DNA of 59,915 nt, taken from Corynebacterium sp. 122RC1. Its GTDB lineage: Bacteria > Actinomycetota > Actinomycetes > Mycobacteriales > Mycobacteriaceae. The notes beneath the pieces were generated by a model. It was not told where the DNA came from and did not search any database. It was given only the letters and a program-made list of their open reading frames with translations. Both the position numbers and the translations under genes were made by a program. Location: positions 1 to 59,915 of the forward strand of contig NZ_JANIKD010000015.1 in the NCBI RefSeq assembly GCF_024580955.1, written 5' to 3'. Of the stretch, positions 24,143 through 33,163 are shown in pieces (positions within the stretch are counted from its first letter, which is position 1; every line of letters starts with the position of its first letter).

Positions 24143-25309
24143 ATGAACAAGCAGCACACCGCGGCTCCTAGCCACACGCATTTCCCAGCCCGCACCCCAT
24201 TTCCGGTGGAGGGCCTCCAATACCGCCTCATGCGCGCCGATGACCTGCCGCTGCGCGCACATGCCATGCTCACCAACACGAACCGCTTTGCCCAGGTGCT
24301 CAGCCCGGAAGGGTTGGAAACGCCGCCATACAACGCCTACATGGGTTTTGATCCGGCCCGCGGCGACGTTGGCTTGGTCCTAGAAACACCCCAGGGCCAG
24401 CCAGTGGGCGTTGCGTGGGTGGTGTTTGCCCAGGCTCTCGGCTTTGTGGCGCCGCAAGCCCCAGAACTGGTGATGAACGTGGATGCGCAGTGGCAGGGCA
24501 AGGGTATTGGCGGCTGGCTCATCGAGGAGCTCGCCGGCTATGGCTCGCGCCACGGTTGGAGCGGCATTTCATTGCTGGTGGAAGACGCCAACCCTGCCCG
24601 CAGGCTTTACGCTCGCCACGGGTTCGTGACCCAACCGCGCCCGCCGGTGGAAGTGGGCGCCAGCCAGGGCACGGTGATGGTGCGCGGCCTCAGCCCAACC
24701 ATCAGCTCGGTCGCGGTGTACTGCGGCTCCACCTTTGGTGATCGCCGCGCGTTTTCCGACGCAGCCAGGGCCCTCGGTGAGCAGCTCGCCGCGCGCGGAA
24801 TCCGGCTTGTCTACGGCGGTGGCAGCGTCGGTTTGATGGGGGAGCTTGCCTCAGCCTGCCTTGCGGCGGGTGGGGAAGTGGTGGGCGTCATCCCGCGTTC
24901 CCTCGTGGACTTGGAGTTGGCGCAGCCGGGGCTGAGCGAGCTGATTGTGACCGAAGGCATGGCACAGCGCAAGGCCAAAATGGAGGAGCTCGCGGATGCG
25001 TTCATCGCACTGCCCGGCGGAATGGGCACCTTAGAGGAGCTGTTTGAGGTGCTGGTGCGCCAGCAGCTTGGTCCTTACACCGGCCCGGTGGCACTGCTGA
25101 ACACGGATAAATACTGGACTCCCTTGGTGCGCACCCTGGAACATATGAGTGAGGAGGGCTTCATTGATCAGCGGTATTTGGACTCGATCATCGTGAGTGA
25201 GGATATCGACTCGCTGTTTACCTCCTTTGATCGGTGGACCTACCCAGGGTTGAAATGGCATTCAGTTGCAGCATCCCAAGGTGCGGGGCTTAAAGAAAAT
25301 ACCAGGTAG
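24143..25309 (+). CDS. GNAT acetyltransferase fused to a LOG-family phosphoribohydrolase
   Basis: A 388-residue two-domain protein. Residues about 20-180 are a GNAT N-acetyltransferase, with MNVDAQWQGKGIGGWLIEEL (acetyl-CoA loop Q-x-x-G-x-G) and EDANPARRLYARHGF. Residues about 185-365 are a LOG/TIGR00730 domain, with VAVYCGSTFGDR, GIRLVYGGGSVGLMG and catalytic PGGMGTLEELFEVL. LOG enzymes release cytokinin-type bases from riboside 5'-monophosphates. I chose ATG 24143, with TATAGGAT about 14 bases upstream, rather than the long open frame to 23645, which is antisense to the ROK gene. The two activities may act on related purine metabolites (inference). Confidence 0.88.
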   Translation: MNKQHTAAPSHTHFPARTPFPVEGLQYRLMRADDLPLRAHAMLTNTNRFAQVLSPEGLETPPYNAYMGFDPARGDVGLVLETPQGQPVGVAWVVFAQALGFVAPQAPELVMNVDAQWQGKGIGGWLIEELAGYGSRHGWSGISLLVEDANPARRLYARHGFVTQPRPPVEVGASQGTVMVRGLSPTISSVAVYCGSTFGDRRAFSDAARALGEQLAARGIRLVYGGGSVGLMGELASACLAAGGEVVGVIPRSLVDLELAQPGLSELIVTEGMAQRKAKMEELADAFIALPGGMGTLEELFEVLVRQQLGPYTGPVALLNTDKYWTPLVRTLEHMSEEGFIDQRYLDSIIVSEDIDSLFTSFDRWTYPGLKWHSVAASQGAGLKENTR

Positions 25310-25411
25310 TGCCGCTTGAGGCTACTCGCCGCGCCGCCGAATCTCAGCGGAGAATCCCAGGAGAGGGGCAAAGGTGGTGGTGGTGCGTGCAAGTGGCTAG
25401 ACTAGCGGGCT

Positions 25412-27079
25412 ATGACTTCAGTCAATCCTGAATCTCGTACCCCCTCTTTGCTCGACGCATCCTGTGAGGACTACGTGTATGACCTCGCGCGGATCTCGCC
25501 CACCAACGCAACTGCGTGGGGCATCGAGGGCTTTGAAGGCGAACTCCAAGACTTTTCCCCCGCATACTGGGAGGAATTGATGGACCGCCACCGTGAGCTG
25601 CTTGCCGACGTAGACGCCTTTGACGATGGCACCGATGACAACGATGACGAAGAGGACTTCGACGACGTAGACATCGTCACCGCAGAGGTGCTCCGTGACC
25701 GCCTCTGCCTGGACCTCGCACTGCACCACCACGATGAGTTCACGGGCCAGCTCAACAACCTGGCCTCCCCGGTTCAGGAAATCCGCGATACGTTCCTGCT
25801 GATGCCGCAGGACACCGCTGAGCAACGCGATGCCATCGCATCACGCCTTTCTCAGGTGGGAGCCGCACTCGCGGGATATCGAGAGTCTTTGGCCTTGGCC
25901 GCGTCGCACGGCCGCGTAGCCCCCATTCGCCAGGTAGACGCGGTCTCGCGTCAATGTGAGGAGCTTGCTCAGTCTGACTCACTCCTAGAAAACCTGGGTG
26001 TGGACCCGGAGTCCGCACCTGTCCAGGAGGCAAAGGCCGCGTTCGGTGCGATGTCAGAGTGGCTGACGGACCAGCTCGCGCCGCACGCTCCCGACGCAGA
26101 CGCCGTGGGCCGCGAACGCTACCAGCGTTTTAGCCACCTATTTGTGGGTGACATCGTTGATCTTGACGACGCCTACGCCTGGGGCCTCGAGCAACTCCAG
26201 GAGATCGTTGCGCAGCAGCAGGTGATCGCTTCGAAACTGTACGGCGAGGGCACCAACGTGCGTGACGCCATGCGCAAGCTCAATAATGAGGAGCGCTACA
26301 CCATCAAGGGTGTGGACGCGCTGCGCGAGTGGATGCAGACCAAGGCCGATGAGGCGATCGCAGACCTCAATGGCACGCACTTTGACATCCCCACCCCGGT
26401 ACAAACCATCGAAGCCAAGATTGACCCAGCCGGCAGCGGTGGGATCTTTTACACGCCACCATCTGATGATTTCAGCCGCCCAGGGCGCATGTGGTGGTCT
26501 GTTCCTGCAGGCCAGGAGACTTTCCACACCTGGCAAGAACTCACCACCGTGTACCACGAGTCCGTGCCGGGGCACCATCTGCAGTGCGGCCAGGCCACCT
26601 GTGAGCGCGGCAATCTGAATCTGTGGCGCCGCTCGGTGTGTTGGAACTCCGGGCACGGCGAGGGTTGGGCGTTGTATGCCGAACAGCTCATGGATGAGCT
26701 GGGCTACCACGAGGACCTTGGCACTCGTATGGGCATGCTGGACGCGCAGCGGCTGCGCGCGGCCCGCGTGGTGTTGGACATCGGTGTTCACCTGGGCAAG
26801 ACGGTTCCCGAGGGAACCGGTGTGTGGGATGCTGGCTACGCGCGCCACTTCCTGCGGGAAAACTCTGCGATGGATGACGCCAATCTTTCCTTCGAGCTCA
26901 CCCGCTACCTCGGGTGGCCTGGCCAGGCGCCTTCCTACGCGCTGGGGCAGCGCCTGTGGCAGAATCTGCGTGCAGAAGCCGCCGAGCGCGGCATGAGCAC
27001 CAAGCAGTTCCATTCAAAGGCGCTGGCGTTGGGTTCCATTCCTATGTCAATCCTGCGCGAGCAGGTGCTTGAGGGCTAG
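25412..27079 (+). CDS. DUF885-family metallopeptidase-like protein
   Basis: 555 residues with no signal peptide, so probably cytoplasmic. The core motif YHESVPGHHLQCGQATCERGN near residue 385 has the HExxxGHH arrangement of DUF885 proteins, and SGHGEGWALYAEQLMDELGY near residue 415 provides the conserved HGEGWALYAE that supplies further metal or catalytic residues. A very acidic stretch (about residues 66-90, D/E-rich with TDDNDDEEDFDD) lies near the N-terminus. The family is thought to be zinc peptidases, but substrates are unknown. Its stop overlaps the stop of the convergent DUF1304 gene. Confidence 0.88.
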   Translation: MTSVNPESRTPSLLDASCEDYVYDLARISPTNATAWGIEGFEGELQDFSPAYWEELMDRHRELLADVDAFDDGTDDNDDEEDFDDVDIVTAEVLRDRLCLDLALHHHDEFTGQLNNLASPVQEIRDTFLLMPQDTAEQRDAIASRLSQVGAALAGYRESLALAASHGRVAPIRQVDAVSRQCEELAQSDSLLENLGVDPESAPVQEAKAAFGAMSEWLTDQLAPHAPDADAVGRERYQRFSHLFVGDIVDLDDAYAWGLEQLQEIVAQQQVIASKLYGEGTNVRDAMRKLNNEERYTIKGVDALREWMQTKADEAIADLNGTHFDIPTPVQTIEAKIDPAGSGGIFYTPPSDDFSRPGRMWWSVPAGQETFHTWQELTTVYHESVPGHHLQCGQATCERGNLNLWRRSVCWNSGHGEGWALYAEQLMDELGYHEDLGTRMGMLDAQRLRAARVVLDIGVHLGKTVPEGTGVWDAGYARHFLRENSAMDDANLSFELTRYLGWPGQAPSYALGQRLWQNLRAEAAERGMSTKQFHSKALALGSIPMSILREQVLEG

Positions 27080-27429
27080 CTCAAGGCAAGCAGCAGCACG
27101 CTGAGTAGGGGGAATACTCCCTGCTTGGCTGCCGCGCCGCGCTTGTCGGGGGAGGTGAGCGCAAGCACCAGCGCTGCCGCGAGCATGGAGCCGGTGCCCG
27201 CGTAGATCAACGCATGGTTGTGTAACGCGATGCCCACAGCGGCGATGATCGCCAAAAACAAGTTGTAAAAACCCTGGTTGAATGCCATTTCCTTGGTGTT
27301 TGCGGCTTCTTGTTCAGTTGTGCCGAACACCTTGCGGGCGCGGGTGGTCCAGGCAAAAGATTCCAGGTAGAAGATGAATACGTGAAGCGCAGCTGCCGCG
27401 GCTGCTGCCAGGTAGGCGGCTGTGAGCAT
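27076..27429 (-). CDS. DUF1304-family small membrane protein
   Basis: 117 residues with four predicted membrane helices: near 3-20, 50-70, 74-92 and 100-117. LHVFIFYLESFAW (about 14-26) and NQGFYNLFLAI (about 51-61) are the family's conserved blocks. Function is unknown. ATG 27429 is preferred to 27495 because the first helix begins directly after it. It is divergent from an OhrR-type regulator with a palindrome in between, so its expression may respond to peroxides (inference). Confidence 0.87.
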   Translation of the reverse strand: MLTAAYLAAAAAAALHVFIFYLESFAWTTRARKVFGTTEQEAANTKEMAFNQGFYNLFLAIIAAVGIALHNHALIYAGTGSMLAAALVLALTSPDKRGAAAKQGVFPLLSVLLLALS

Positions 27430-27530
27430 GATGGATGTCCCTTCGGTCGGGCGGTGATGGAAAGCAGTGAGCGAACAGCAGTGCGGCACGCTCATGCTGG
27501 AAGCAAGCCTGTGCCACCGCTTGAGTCATT

Positions 27531-27548
27531 TACATTGTGTGCAATATA
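27531..27548. promoter_or_regulatory. Candidate OhrR-type operator
   Basis: TACATTGTGTGCAATATA contains ATTG-N4-CAAT with outer arms TACATTG/CAATATA matching at 6 of 7 positions. It ends 9 bases before the regulator ATG (27558) and faces the divergent DUF1304 gene. OhrR sites in other bacteria are AT-rich palindromes of the TACAATT/AATTGTA type. Confidence 0.5.
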
Positions 27549-27557
27549 ATTACGCGC

Positions 27558-27974
27558 ATGTCTGAGCGTTTGCAACTTCAACACCACCTCTGCTTCAAGC
27601 TTTATACGGGCTCGCGGCTGATGCAGCGCATCTACCGGCCGTATTTTGAGCAGTGGGGCATCACCTACCCCCAGTACCTCGTGCTGGTGTGCCTCTGGCA
27701 GCGCGACGGTCTCAGCGTCGGCGAGCTCGCAGACCCCTTAGACCTGGACTCCGGCACCCTCTCGCCACTGCTCAAGCGCATGGAGGAGCGCGGCTTTGTG
27801 CGCAAAGAGCACGTGGATAGCGACTTCCGCAAGGTCCACGTTTTCCTCACAGACAAGGGTGCTGAGCTGCGCCCCAAGGCCCTGGTGATGCAGGAAACCC
27901 TCAAGCATGAGCTGGGACTCGCCGCCGAAGATCTGGAATCACTCGAGCGCATCATGGCAAAGCTCACCAGCTAG
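27558..27974 (+). CDS. ohrR: OhrR-like MarR-family peroxide-sensing regulator
   Basis: 138 residues that align along their length with OhrR. LQHHLCFKLYTGSRLMQRIYRPYF places a reactive Cys at about residue 12, followed by ITYPQYLVLVCLWQRDG and the wing LDLDSGTLSPLLKRMEERGFVRKEHVDSDFRKVHVFLTDKG. In the family, oxidation of this Cys by organic hydroperoxide releases DNA. The gene lacks a Shine-Dalgarno sequence, and the palindrome at 27531-27548 abuts it, consistent with a leaderless, autoregulated transcript. No ohr peroxidase gene is present here; the divergent DUF1304 gene is the likely target. Confidence 0.88.
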   Translation: MSERLQLQHHLCFKLYTGSRLMQRIYRPYFEQWGITYPQYLVLVCLWQRDGLSVGELADPLDLDSGTLSPLLKRMEERGFVRKEHVDSDFRKVHVFLTDKGAELRPKALVMQETLKHELGLAAEDLESLERIMAKLTS

Positions 27975-28001
27975 CCCACCTCCTAGCTCACCAGCTAGCC
28001 C
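27961..28001. repeat. Short tandem duplication at the 3' end of ohrR
   Basis: AGCTCACCAGCTAGCCC occurs at 27961-27977 and 27985-28001, a 24-base period. The first copy holds the ohrR stop codon, and the second overlaps the stop region of the convergent AbrB-family gene. It looks like a simple slippage duplication. Confidence 0.8.
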
Positions 28002-29071
28002 CGTATCCGCTGTAGGAACTTGGGCAGCAGTCCCGCGGTGAGCAGGATGCACACCAAGCGCACCAGTTGGATGGCCACCACTGAGGGCCCCGCGTTGCCC
28101 TCAGAAGCAAGCGCCAGCACGGTTTCCAATGCGCCTGGGGTGGTGGCAAGATAGGCCTCGAAGTAGGAAATCCCAAGCCAAGCCGTAAGAGGCCAGGCAC
28201 TGAGTGCGCAGCCGCCGATCAGCACCACGATGAAGGTGATGGTCGCAGGAAGTTGCGCCGCAAAACGCCGAAGCGCGGGCACACTCAGGGCGCCGCCGCA
28301 CATCCAGCCGATGCACAAAAAAGCGAACACCTGCATGCCCGTGGGCGGAATGAGCACCTGTGGGTCGGGCAGCAGCAGGCCTACGCCTACCGTGGTGAGC
28401 ATCGGCCCAAACACCTGCGCAACGGGAATCCGCAAGAAGGTAGCAACCCGTGGCGCGACGAGTACGATCGCCACCAGAAGTACCACCGCCCACCAGTGAA
28501 TCTCCGTCGGTGCGAGGCTCGGGTGCTCACCCATGCCGGGCGGGGCAAAAAGGTGTGTGAGCAGCGGCAAACTCACACTCACCGCGAGTAGGCGCAGGTA
28601 TTGACTCAGCGCAACGTAGGAATAATCCGCACCCAAATCTTTTGCCAGCGCAGGCATCATTGAGGCCCCGCCGGCAAGTAGCGAAAGTACGCCCGTCTCC
28701 GTGGAAATCTCCCGCCTGGTCCGCGCCAGCGCCAGACCGCCCGCCAGGCAAATCGCCAGTGTCCACACGCTCACTGCCAGCCCCGGCAGCAGAAAGTGGC
28801 TCAGCGTTCTCACGTCTGAGTTCAGTAGCGGCAGCGCGGCAATGACACCAATCAGCCCGCGGCCCAGGTTGAACACATGACGGTTCACCTCCAGCTCGCG
28901 GCCACTGGAAAGCGCCACCGCACCCGAAGCCAAAATCGCCCCCACAATCCACGCCGCAGGCACCCCAAGCAGGCTCAAGCCCCAGCCCAGGAGTACCGAC
29001 GCCGGCAGCACCACAGCCCACCTCCGCCACTGCGGGGTGTCAGGTACAGCGGGAGCGGGAATCGTGGGCAC
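27995..29071 (-). CDS. AbrB-family membrane protein (putative transporter/regulator)
   Basis: 358 residues with about ten hydrophobic helices in two halves. The AbrB-duplication pattern includes LGWGLSLLGVPAAWIVGAILASG near residue 30 and LSLLAGGASMMPALAKDLGADYSYVALSQYLRLLAV (about 128-163), with a comparable GGCALSAWPLTAWLGISYFEAYLATTPGALETVLALA in the second half. The family was once labelled ammonia monooxygenase; actual function is unknown. GTG 29071 has AGGAG about 8 bases upstream, and I prefer it to the ATG at 29137. Confidence 0.85.
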   Translation of the reverse strand: MPTIPAPAVPDTPQWRRWAVVLPASVLLGWGLSLLGVPAAWIVGAILASGAVALSSGRELEVNRHVFNLGRGLIGVIAALPLLNSDVRTLSHFLLPGLAVSVWTLAICLAGGLALARTRREISTETGVLSLLAGGASMMPALAKDLGADYSYVALSQYLRLLAVSVSLPLLTHLFAPPGMGEHPSLAPTEIHWWAVVLLVAIVLVAPRVATFLRIPVAQVFGPMLTTVGVGLLLPDPQVLIPPTGMQVFAFLCIGWMCGGALSVPALRRFAAQLPATITFIVVLIGGCALSAWPLTAWLGISYFEAYLATTPGALETVLALASEGNAGPSVVAIQLVRLVCILLTAGLLPKFLQRIRG

Positions 29072-29139
29072 GAGGGCTTCTCCTTGGACGCGATGCTGAC
29101 GGGGCGAGATGCCGATATGCCTACGGTACGCTAGCACGC

Positions 29140-29934
29140 ATGGCTGAGTTGTTCAGTGAGTTGTTCGGCGTAGACATCGCGGGTACAGGCTGGGCCCTGC
29201 TGGTTGGGGCGGCGATGCTTGCTGGCTGGGTGGATGCCGTAATCGGCGGAGGCGGACTCATCCTGATCCCTGTGCTCATGGCCGTGGCTCCCGGGCTGAG
29301 TCCGGCGAGCGTGCTCGCCACCAACAAACTCGCCGCGGTCTCCGGGACGGCGTCTGCGGCGTGGGCGCTCATCCGCAAGATTGGGGTGGATATGAGCCTC
29401 GCCGTGCGCTTCGTGCCTGTTGCCGCGCTGTGTTCTGGAGTGGGTGCGGTGCTGGCGGCGTCGTTAAGTAAAGATGTGATGCGCCCGGCGGTGATTGTGC
29501 TGCTGCTCACCGCTGGTACGTTTGTGGCTCTGCGGCCGCAATTCGGGCAGCAAGCTCGGCCGGGGGCGCCGCGCAGGAAGCTGTTGGCACTGCTGGCAGT
29601 GGCGCTCATCGCGTTCTACGACGGCATCTTTGGCCCAGGTACCGGCATGTTTTTGATCATGGCGTTCACCGCGCTGCTCAGCGAGGATCTGCTGCGGGCC
29701 TCGGCGCTGACGAAGGTGGTGAACACCTCCACGAACCTTGGTGCGCTCGCGATGTTCATCGCCGGTGGGCATGTGCTGTGGCTGCTTGGAATCGTGTTGG
29801 CGCTGGCCAACGTTGCCGGGGCGCAGTTGGGGGCGCGCACGGTGCTCGCCGGCGGCACCAAGTTCCTGCGCTTTGCCCTGCTCACACTGGTGGTGGTGAT
29901 GAGTATCTACCTCAGCATTCAGCAATTTGCCTAA
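29140..29934 (+). CDS. TauE/SafE-family anion exporter
   Basis: A 264-residue membrane protein with about eight helices. The N-terminal GWVDAVIGGGGLILIPVLM (about residues 30-48) and the second-half repeat FYDGIFGPGTGMFLIMAFTALL (about 163-184) are the two duplicated signature loops of this family, which exports sulfite, sulfoacetate or related organosulfur anions. Start ATG 29140. Neighbours do not reveal the substrate. It converges with hrpB, whose stop is 10 bases away. Confidence 0.9.
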   Translation: MAELFSELFGVDIAGTGWALLVGAAMLAGWVDAVIGGGGLILIPVLMAVAPGLSPASVLATNKLAAVSGTASAAWALIRKIGVDMSLAVRFVPVAALCSGVGAVLAASLSKDVMRPAVIVLLLTAGTFVALRPQFGQQARPGAPRRKLLALLAVALIAFYDGIFGPGTGMFLIMAFTALLSEDLLRASALTKVVNTSTNLGALAMFIAGGHVLWLLGIVLALANVAGAQLGARTVLAGGTKFLRFALLTLVVVMSIYLSIQQFA

Positions 29935-29943
29935 GAGATTTGC

Positions 29944-32436
29944 CTAAGCGCGGCGGGTGTTTGTGCGCGCCGTGGCCTGCGCGGTGGTGGGGTCCTCCGG
30001 CCACGGGTGCTTAGGGTAGCGCCCGCGCATTTCCGCCCGCACCGCCTGGTAACCGTTGGCCCAAAAACTGGCGAGGTCCGCGGTCACCGCAAGCGGGCGC
30101 CCAGCGGGGGAGAGCAGATGAAACAGCACCGGCACACCAACAATTTCCGGCGAGGCAGCAAGCCCAAAGCACTCCTGCAGCTTCACTGCGAGGGTGGGTT
30201 GCTCCCCGGAATAATCGACGCGCACAGCGCGCCCACTGGGCACGGTGATGCTTGGCGGGGCGAGGTTGTCCAGGCGCGCGGCCTCCGGCCACGGCAGCAG
30301 GCGCTGCACCGCTGGCAACAAGGCGATCCCTGCAGCCTTCTCGCCCCGCGCAAGCTGGCGAAACTCCGGCTCCAGCCAGTCCAATTGTTGTGCCAGTTTC
30401 CTAGGGCTGGTATTCGGCCAGGGTTCACCCACATGCTTATTCAGAAACGCCAGGCGTTCCAAAAGGTGGCGGGCCTCGGGCTCCGGGGTGAGCAGGGGAG
30501 TGCTGGGGTTGTTGCGTTGGTGTTCCATGAGTGCCCGAGTGAGCTCGTCCTCAGAAAGCCCCATGTCTGTGGCAGAAACTGACGTTGGGGTTCGGGAGAG
30601 CTCAATGTGCCCAGCCCTCTTCACGCGCACCGCGCGCATCTTGCCTTCCTCCACCCACGCCTCATGGGTTTCATGCACCCCTATGAGTTCCAGCGCCTCG
30701 GACTCACTGATGGGCGCGCCATTGATCGCGCGGATGGTGTGCGCCGAGCCCCCTCCGCCGCCGGTGGCGTTGCCACTGTTCCGCGCTGCGCCGACTGCAT
30801 ACCATGGTTCACCGTGGGAAAAAGGCACCTCAATCCTCGTGCCCGAAGCACTGAGGTAGATGTGCTGCTTGGCATCTTTGGAAACATTGCGCGCAATAAA
30901 ATCTGGGTAGGCGCTGCCTACCACTACGCCCGCGGACACCGGGCCGAGGTCATCTACCAATGCTGCGAGCCTGCGAGCTTGTTTGTTAAGGTCTGCGCGG
31001 TTGGCGTGGGCAGCCTGGCCCTGAGTGCCTGGCGCGCCGGGAGATCCAGCGCCGGAAGTTCCAGAGCGTGTATTAGTGAGGGTTCCTGGCACCTCCTCAC
31101 TGAGTGCGGCAACCATCCATGCGGCCTGCGCTCCGCAGCGGAGTAACGCCGCCCCCAGGCGAGGATCCACCGGCAACGTCACGAGCTCGCGGCCAAAAGC
31201 GGTAGCCTCACCCGAATCAGTGCAGGCCCCGAGGGTGAGCAAGGTGGTGTATGCCTGGTGCAACGCCGCGGTGTTTGGCGGTGAAAGCAGCGGGAAGCCT
31301 TTGGCCCAGGGCGTGCCCCAGCAACTCAGAGCCAACGCCGCAAACGTGAGGTCCGCGGAGGCGATCTCCGGGGTGATGTCCGCCTGAAAGTGCTGGTATT
31401 CCTCCTCGCGGTAACAACGCACCACTTTGCCTGGGCCTTCACGTCCCGCGCGTCCGGCGCGCTGATCTGCGGCGGCTTTGCTGGCAGATACCGTGACCAA
31501 ACCTTGCACACCGCGGGCAACATCCCGTTTGGGGGTGCGTGCTAAACCTGCATCCACCACCACGCGCACTCCAGGGACGGTAAGCGAGCTCTCCGCAATC
31601 GCCGTGGCCACCACAATCCGGGAACCACCCTGAAACGCCTCGTCTTGTATGGAGCTTGCCAACCTGCCGTGCAGCGGACGGGCGTCTGCGCCAATGAGTT
31701 GGCTCAATACCTCCACATCGCGCACACCAGGCACAAACACCAACACCGCCTGGCCTTCCGGTAGTGCCGCGAGTTCACGCTTGGCAATACGGGCAAGGCC
31801 TGCCGCGTAATCCCGGGTGAGCGGGAAGCGGCCAGCCAGCGGCTCATAATGAATGTTCAGTGGGTGCAAGGCGGCCTCGGTGCGCACCACCGGCGCCGGA
31901 ATTTGGTCTGGGGATTCGCCACCGCCACCAAGCAGTTCCGCGAAGCGGACAGTGTCCACCGTTGCACTCATGGCAACCAATAGCAGCTCGGGGCGCAGTT
32001 CGCGCAGTTCGATGAGCATGCCCAGCAGGAGGTCGGTGTCCACTTGGCGTTCGTGCACCTCATCAACAATTACCGCATCCACGCCGGCGAGCTCGGGGTC
32101 CGTGAGCAACCTACGCAGCAGCACCCCTGGGGTGACAAACTCCACCTCACTGCCTGGGGTGTGCTCGCCGCGGATACTCACACCCACAGCCTCAGGGGCA
32201 CCGCTGAGCTGCCGCAGCCGCCTGGCGGCGGCGCGCACCGCAACCCGCCTAGGCGCAACCACCACAGTGGTGCCCCGCACCTGGTTGGCAACTACCGCCG
32301 GTGCCAAGGTGGTTTTGCCCGTGCCCGGCGGGGCCTCAATCACCAGGCAGCCTCGTTCCTGCAAGGCGGCAGCCCACGCATCGGCCTGCGCCAAAACGGG
32401 CAGGCCGTGTCCTATGCGCTCAATATCAAAGCGCAC
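29944..32436 (-). CDS. hrpB: ATP-dependent helicase HrpB (DEAH/RHA family)
   Basis: 830 residues, the typical HrpB length. Walker A APPGTGKTT is at about residues 35-43, motif II VIVDEVHERQ near 121-130 (DEVH), motif III MSATVD near 155, and motif VI QRAGRAGREGPG near 330. Then come the ratchet/HA2 region and the C-terminal HrpB domain ending in WPEDP. A low-complexity insertion near 470-490 (NTRSGTSGAGSPGAPGTQGQ) sits in an otherwise conserved part. The precise role of HrpB is unresolved. It starts 2 bases after the acetyltransferase stop, so the two are co-transcribed. Confidence 0.93.
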   Translation of the reverse strand: MRFDIERIGHGLPVLAQADAWAAALQERGCLVIEAPPGTGKTTLAPAVVANQVRGTTVVVAPRRVAVRAAARRLRQLSGAPEAVGVSIRGEHTPGSEVEFVTPGVLLRRLLTDPELAGVDAVIVDEVHERQVDTDLLLGMLIELRELRPELLLVAMSATVDTVRFAELLGGGGESPDQIPAPVVRTEAALHPLNIHYEPLAGRFPLTRDYAAGLARIAKRELAALPEGQAVLVFVPGVRDVEVLSQLIGADARPLHGRLASSIQDEAFQGGSRIVVATAIAESSLTVPGVRVVVDAGLARTPKRDVARGVQGLVTVSASKAAADQRAGRAGREGPGKVVRCYREEEYQHFQADITPEIASADLTFAALALSCWGTPWAKGFPLLSPPNTAALHQAYTTLLTLGACTDSGEATAFGRELVTLPVDPRLGAALLRCGAQAAWMVAALSEEVPGTLTNTRSGTSGAGSPGAPGTQGQAAHANRADLNKQARRLAALVDDLGPVSAGVVVGSAYPDFIARNVSKDAKQHIYLSASGTRIEVPFSHGEPWYAVGAARNSGNATGGGGGSAHTIRAINGAPISESEALELIGVHETHEAWVEEGKMRAVRVKRAGHIELSRTPTSVSATDMGLSEDELTRALMEHQRNNPSTPLLTPEPEARHLLERLAFLNKHVGEPWPNTSPRKLAQQLDWLEPEFRQLARGEKAAGIALLPAVQRLLPWPEAARLDNLAPPSITVPSGRAVRVDYSGEQPTLAVKLQECFGLAASPEIVGVPVLFHLLSPAGRPLAVTADLASFWANGYQAVRAEMRGRYPKHPWPEDPTTAQATARTNTRRA

Positions 32437-32438
32437 GG

Positions 32439-33137
32439 TTAGCCCTGCTGCGGGTGCAGCGGAACATCGCCAAGCTGTGCCAGTTCCTCCTGTGCGCGCT
32501 GTTCATCGAGCGCACGCACTACCTTCGCAGGCACACCCAGGGCAAGGGTGCGCGGCGGGATGTCCCTGCTTACCACCGCGCCTGAGCCCACCACGGCGCC
32601 TTCACCGATAGTCACGCCGGGCAACACCGTTACCCCAGCGCCGAGCCACACGTCCTGCTCAATGGTGATCGGCTTGGCAATCTCCCACCATGCAGCGCGC
32701 ATCTCCACCGAATCCACGGGGTGGCCCACCGTGATGAGCTGGCAGTTTGGCCCGATCAACACTCGTTCACCAATGCGCACCTCAGCCGTATCCAAAATAG
32801 TGGCACCAAAGTTCAGGAACGAACCCTGCCCAATCGTGGTGTTGATCCCGTATTCCACCATGAATGGCTGCTGCACCACGCACTCGCCAGATGCGGGGTT
32901 CAAAATCTCCTTGAGCAGGGCAGTTCGAGCCTCCCGCTCACTCGGCGCAAGCTGATTGTAGGCATGCACCTTGTCCAAATTGGTGCTGATCTGCTGAGAA
33001 ATCTCCTCAGTCATCGGGATGTGCCACTTGCCAGCGCGCTGGTCGGCCATGGTTGCATGTTCCGTGGCCGTGCTGCGCGGTTCGGTGTGGGCGCTGGGCT
33101 CGTCGGTAATCCTCGAAGTGTGCTCTGCTTGGCTCAT
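32439..33137 (-). CDS. Sugar O-acetyltransferase (maltose/galactoside acetyltransferase family)
   Basis: 232 residues. A Mac domain (TNLDKVHAYNQLAPSEREARTALLKEIL) precedes left-handed beta-helix repeats: YGINTTIGQGSFLNFGATILDTAEVRIGERVLIGPNCQLITVGHPVD, then IEQDVWLGAGVTVLPGVTIGEGAVVGSGAVVSRDIPPRTLALGVPAKVVR. The catalytic His is in the TVGHP block near 135. The first 40 residues are hydrophilic and not part of the family, so translation may begin at the Met near residue 30 or 42 instead of 33137. It is the first gene of a pair with hrpB, and divergent from alkB with only 25 bases between starts. Confidence 0.88.
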   Translation of the reverse strand: MSQAEHTSRITDEPSAHTEPRSTATEHATMADQRAGKWHIPMTEEISQQISTNLDKVHAYNQLAPSEREARTALLKEILNPASGECVVQQPFMVEYGINTTIGQGSFLNFGATILDTAEVRIGERVLIGPNCQLITVGHPVDSVEMRAAWWEIAKPITIEQDVWLGAGVTVLPGVTIGEGAVVGSGAVVSRDIPPRTLALGVPAKVVRALDEQRAQEELAQLGDVPLHPQQG

Positions 33138-33147
33138 GCCGCCCGAT

Positions 33148-33163
33148 TATACTGGCGGACCTA
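33148..33163 (+). promoter_or_regulatory. -10 element giving a probably leaderless alkB mRNA
   Basis: TATACT at 33148-33153 is a near-perfect actinobacterial -10 hexamer whose expected transcription start (about 7 bases on) falls at or next to ATG 33163. No Shine-Dalgarno sequence is present. Leaderless mRNAs are common in Corynebacterium, so I infer one here. The 25-base gap must also serve the divergent acetyltransferase gene. Confidence 0.5.

Noticed and set aside
27961..28001. 24-base duplication as a CRISPR or att site
   Set aside because: Only two copies, no spacers of regular length, no integrase or cas gene nearby; simplest reading is slippage.
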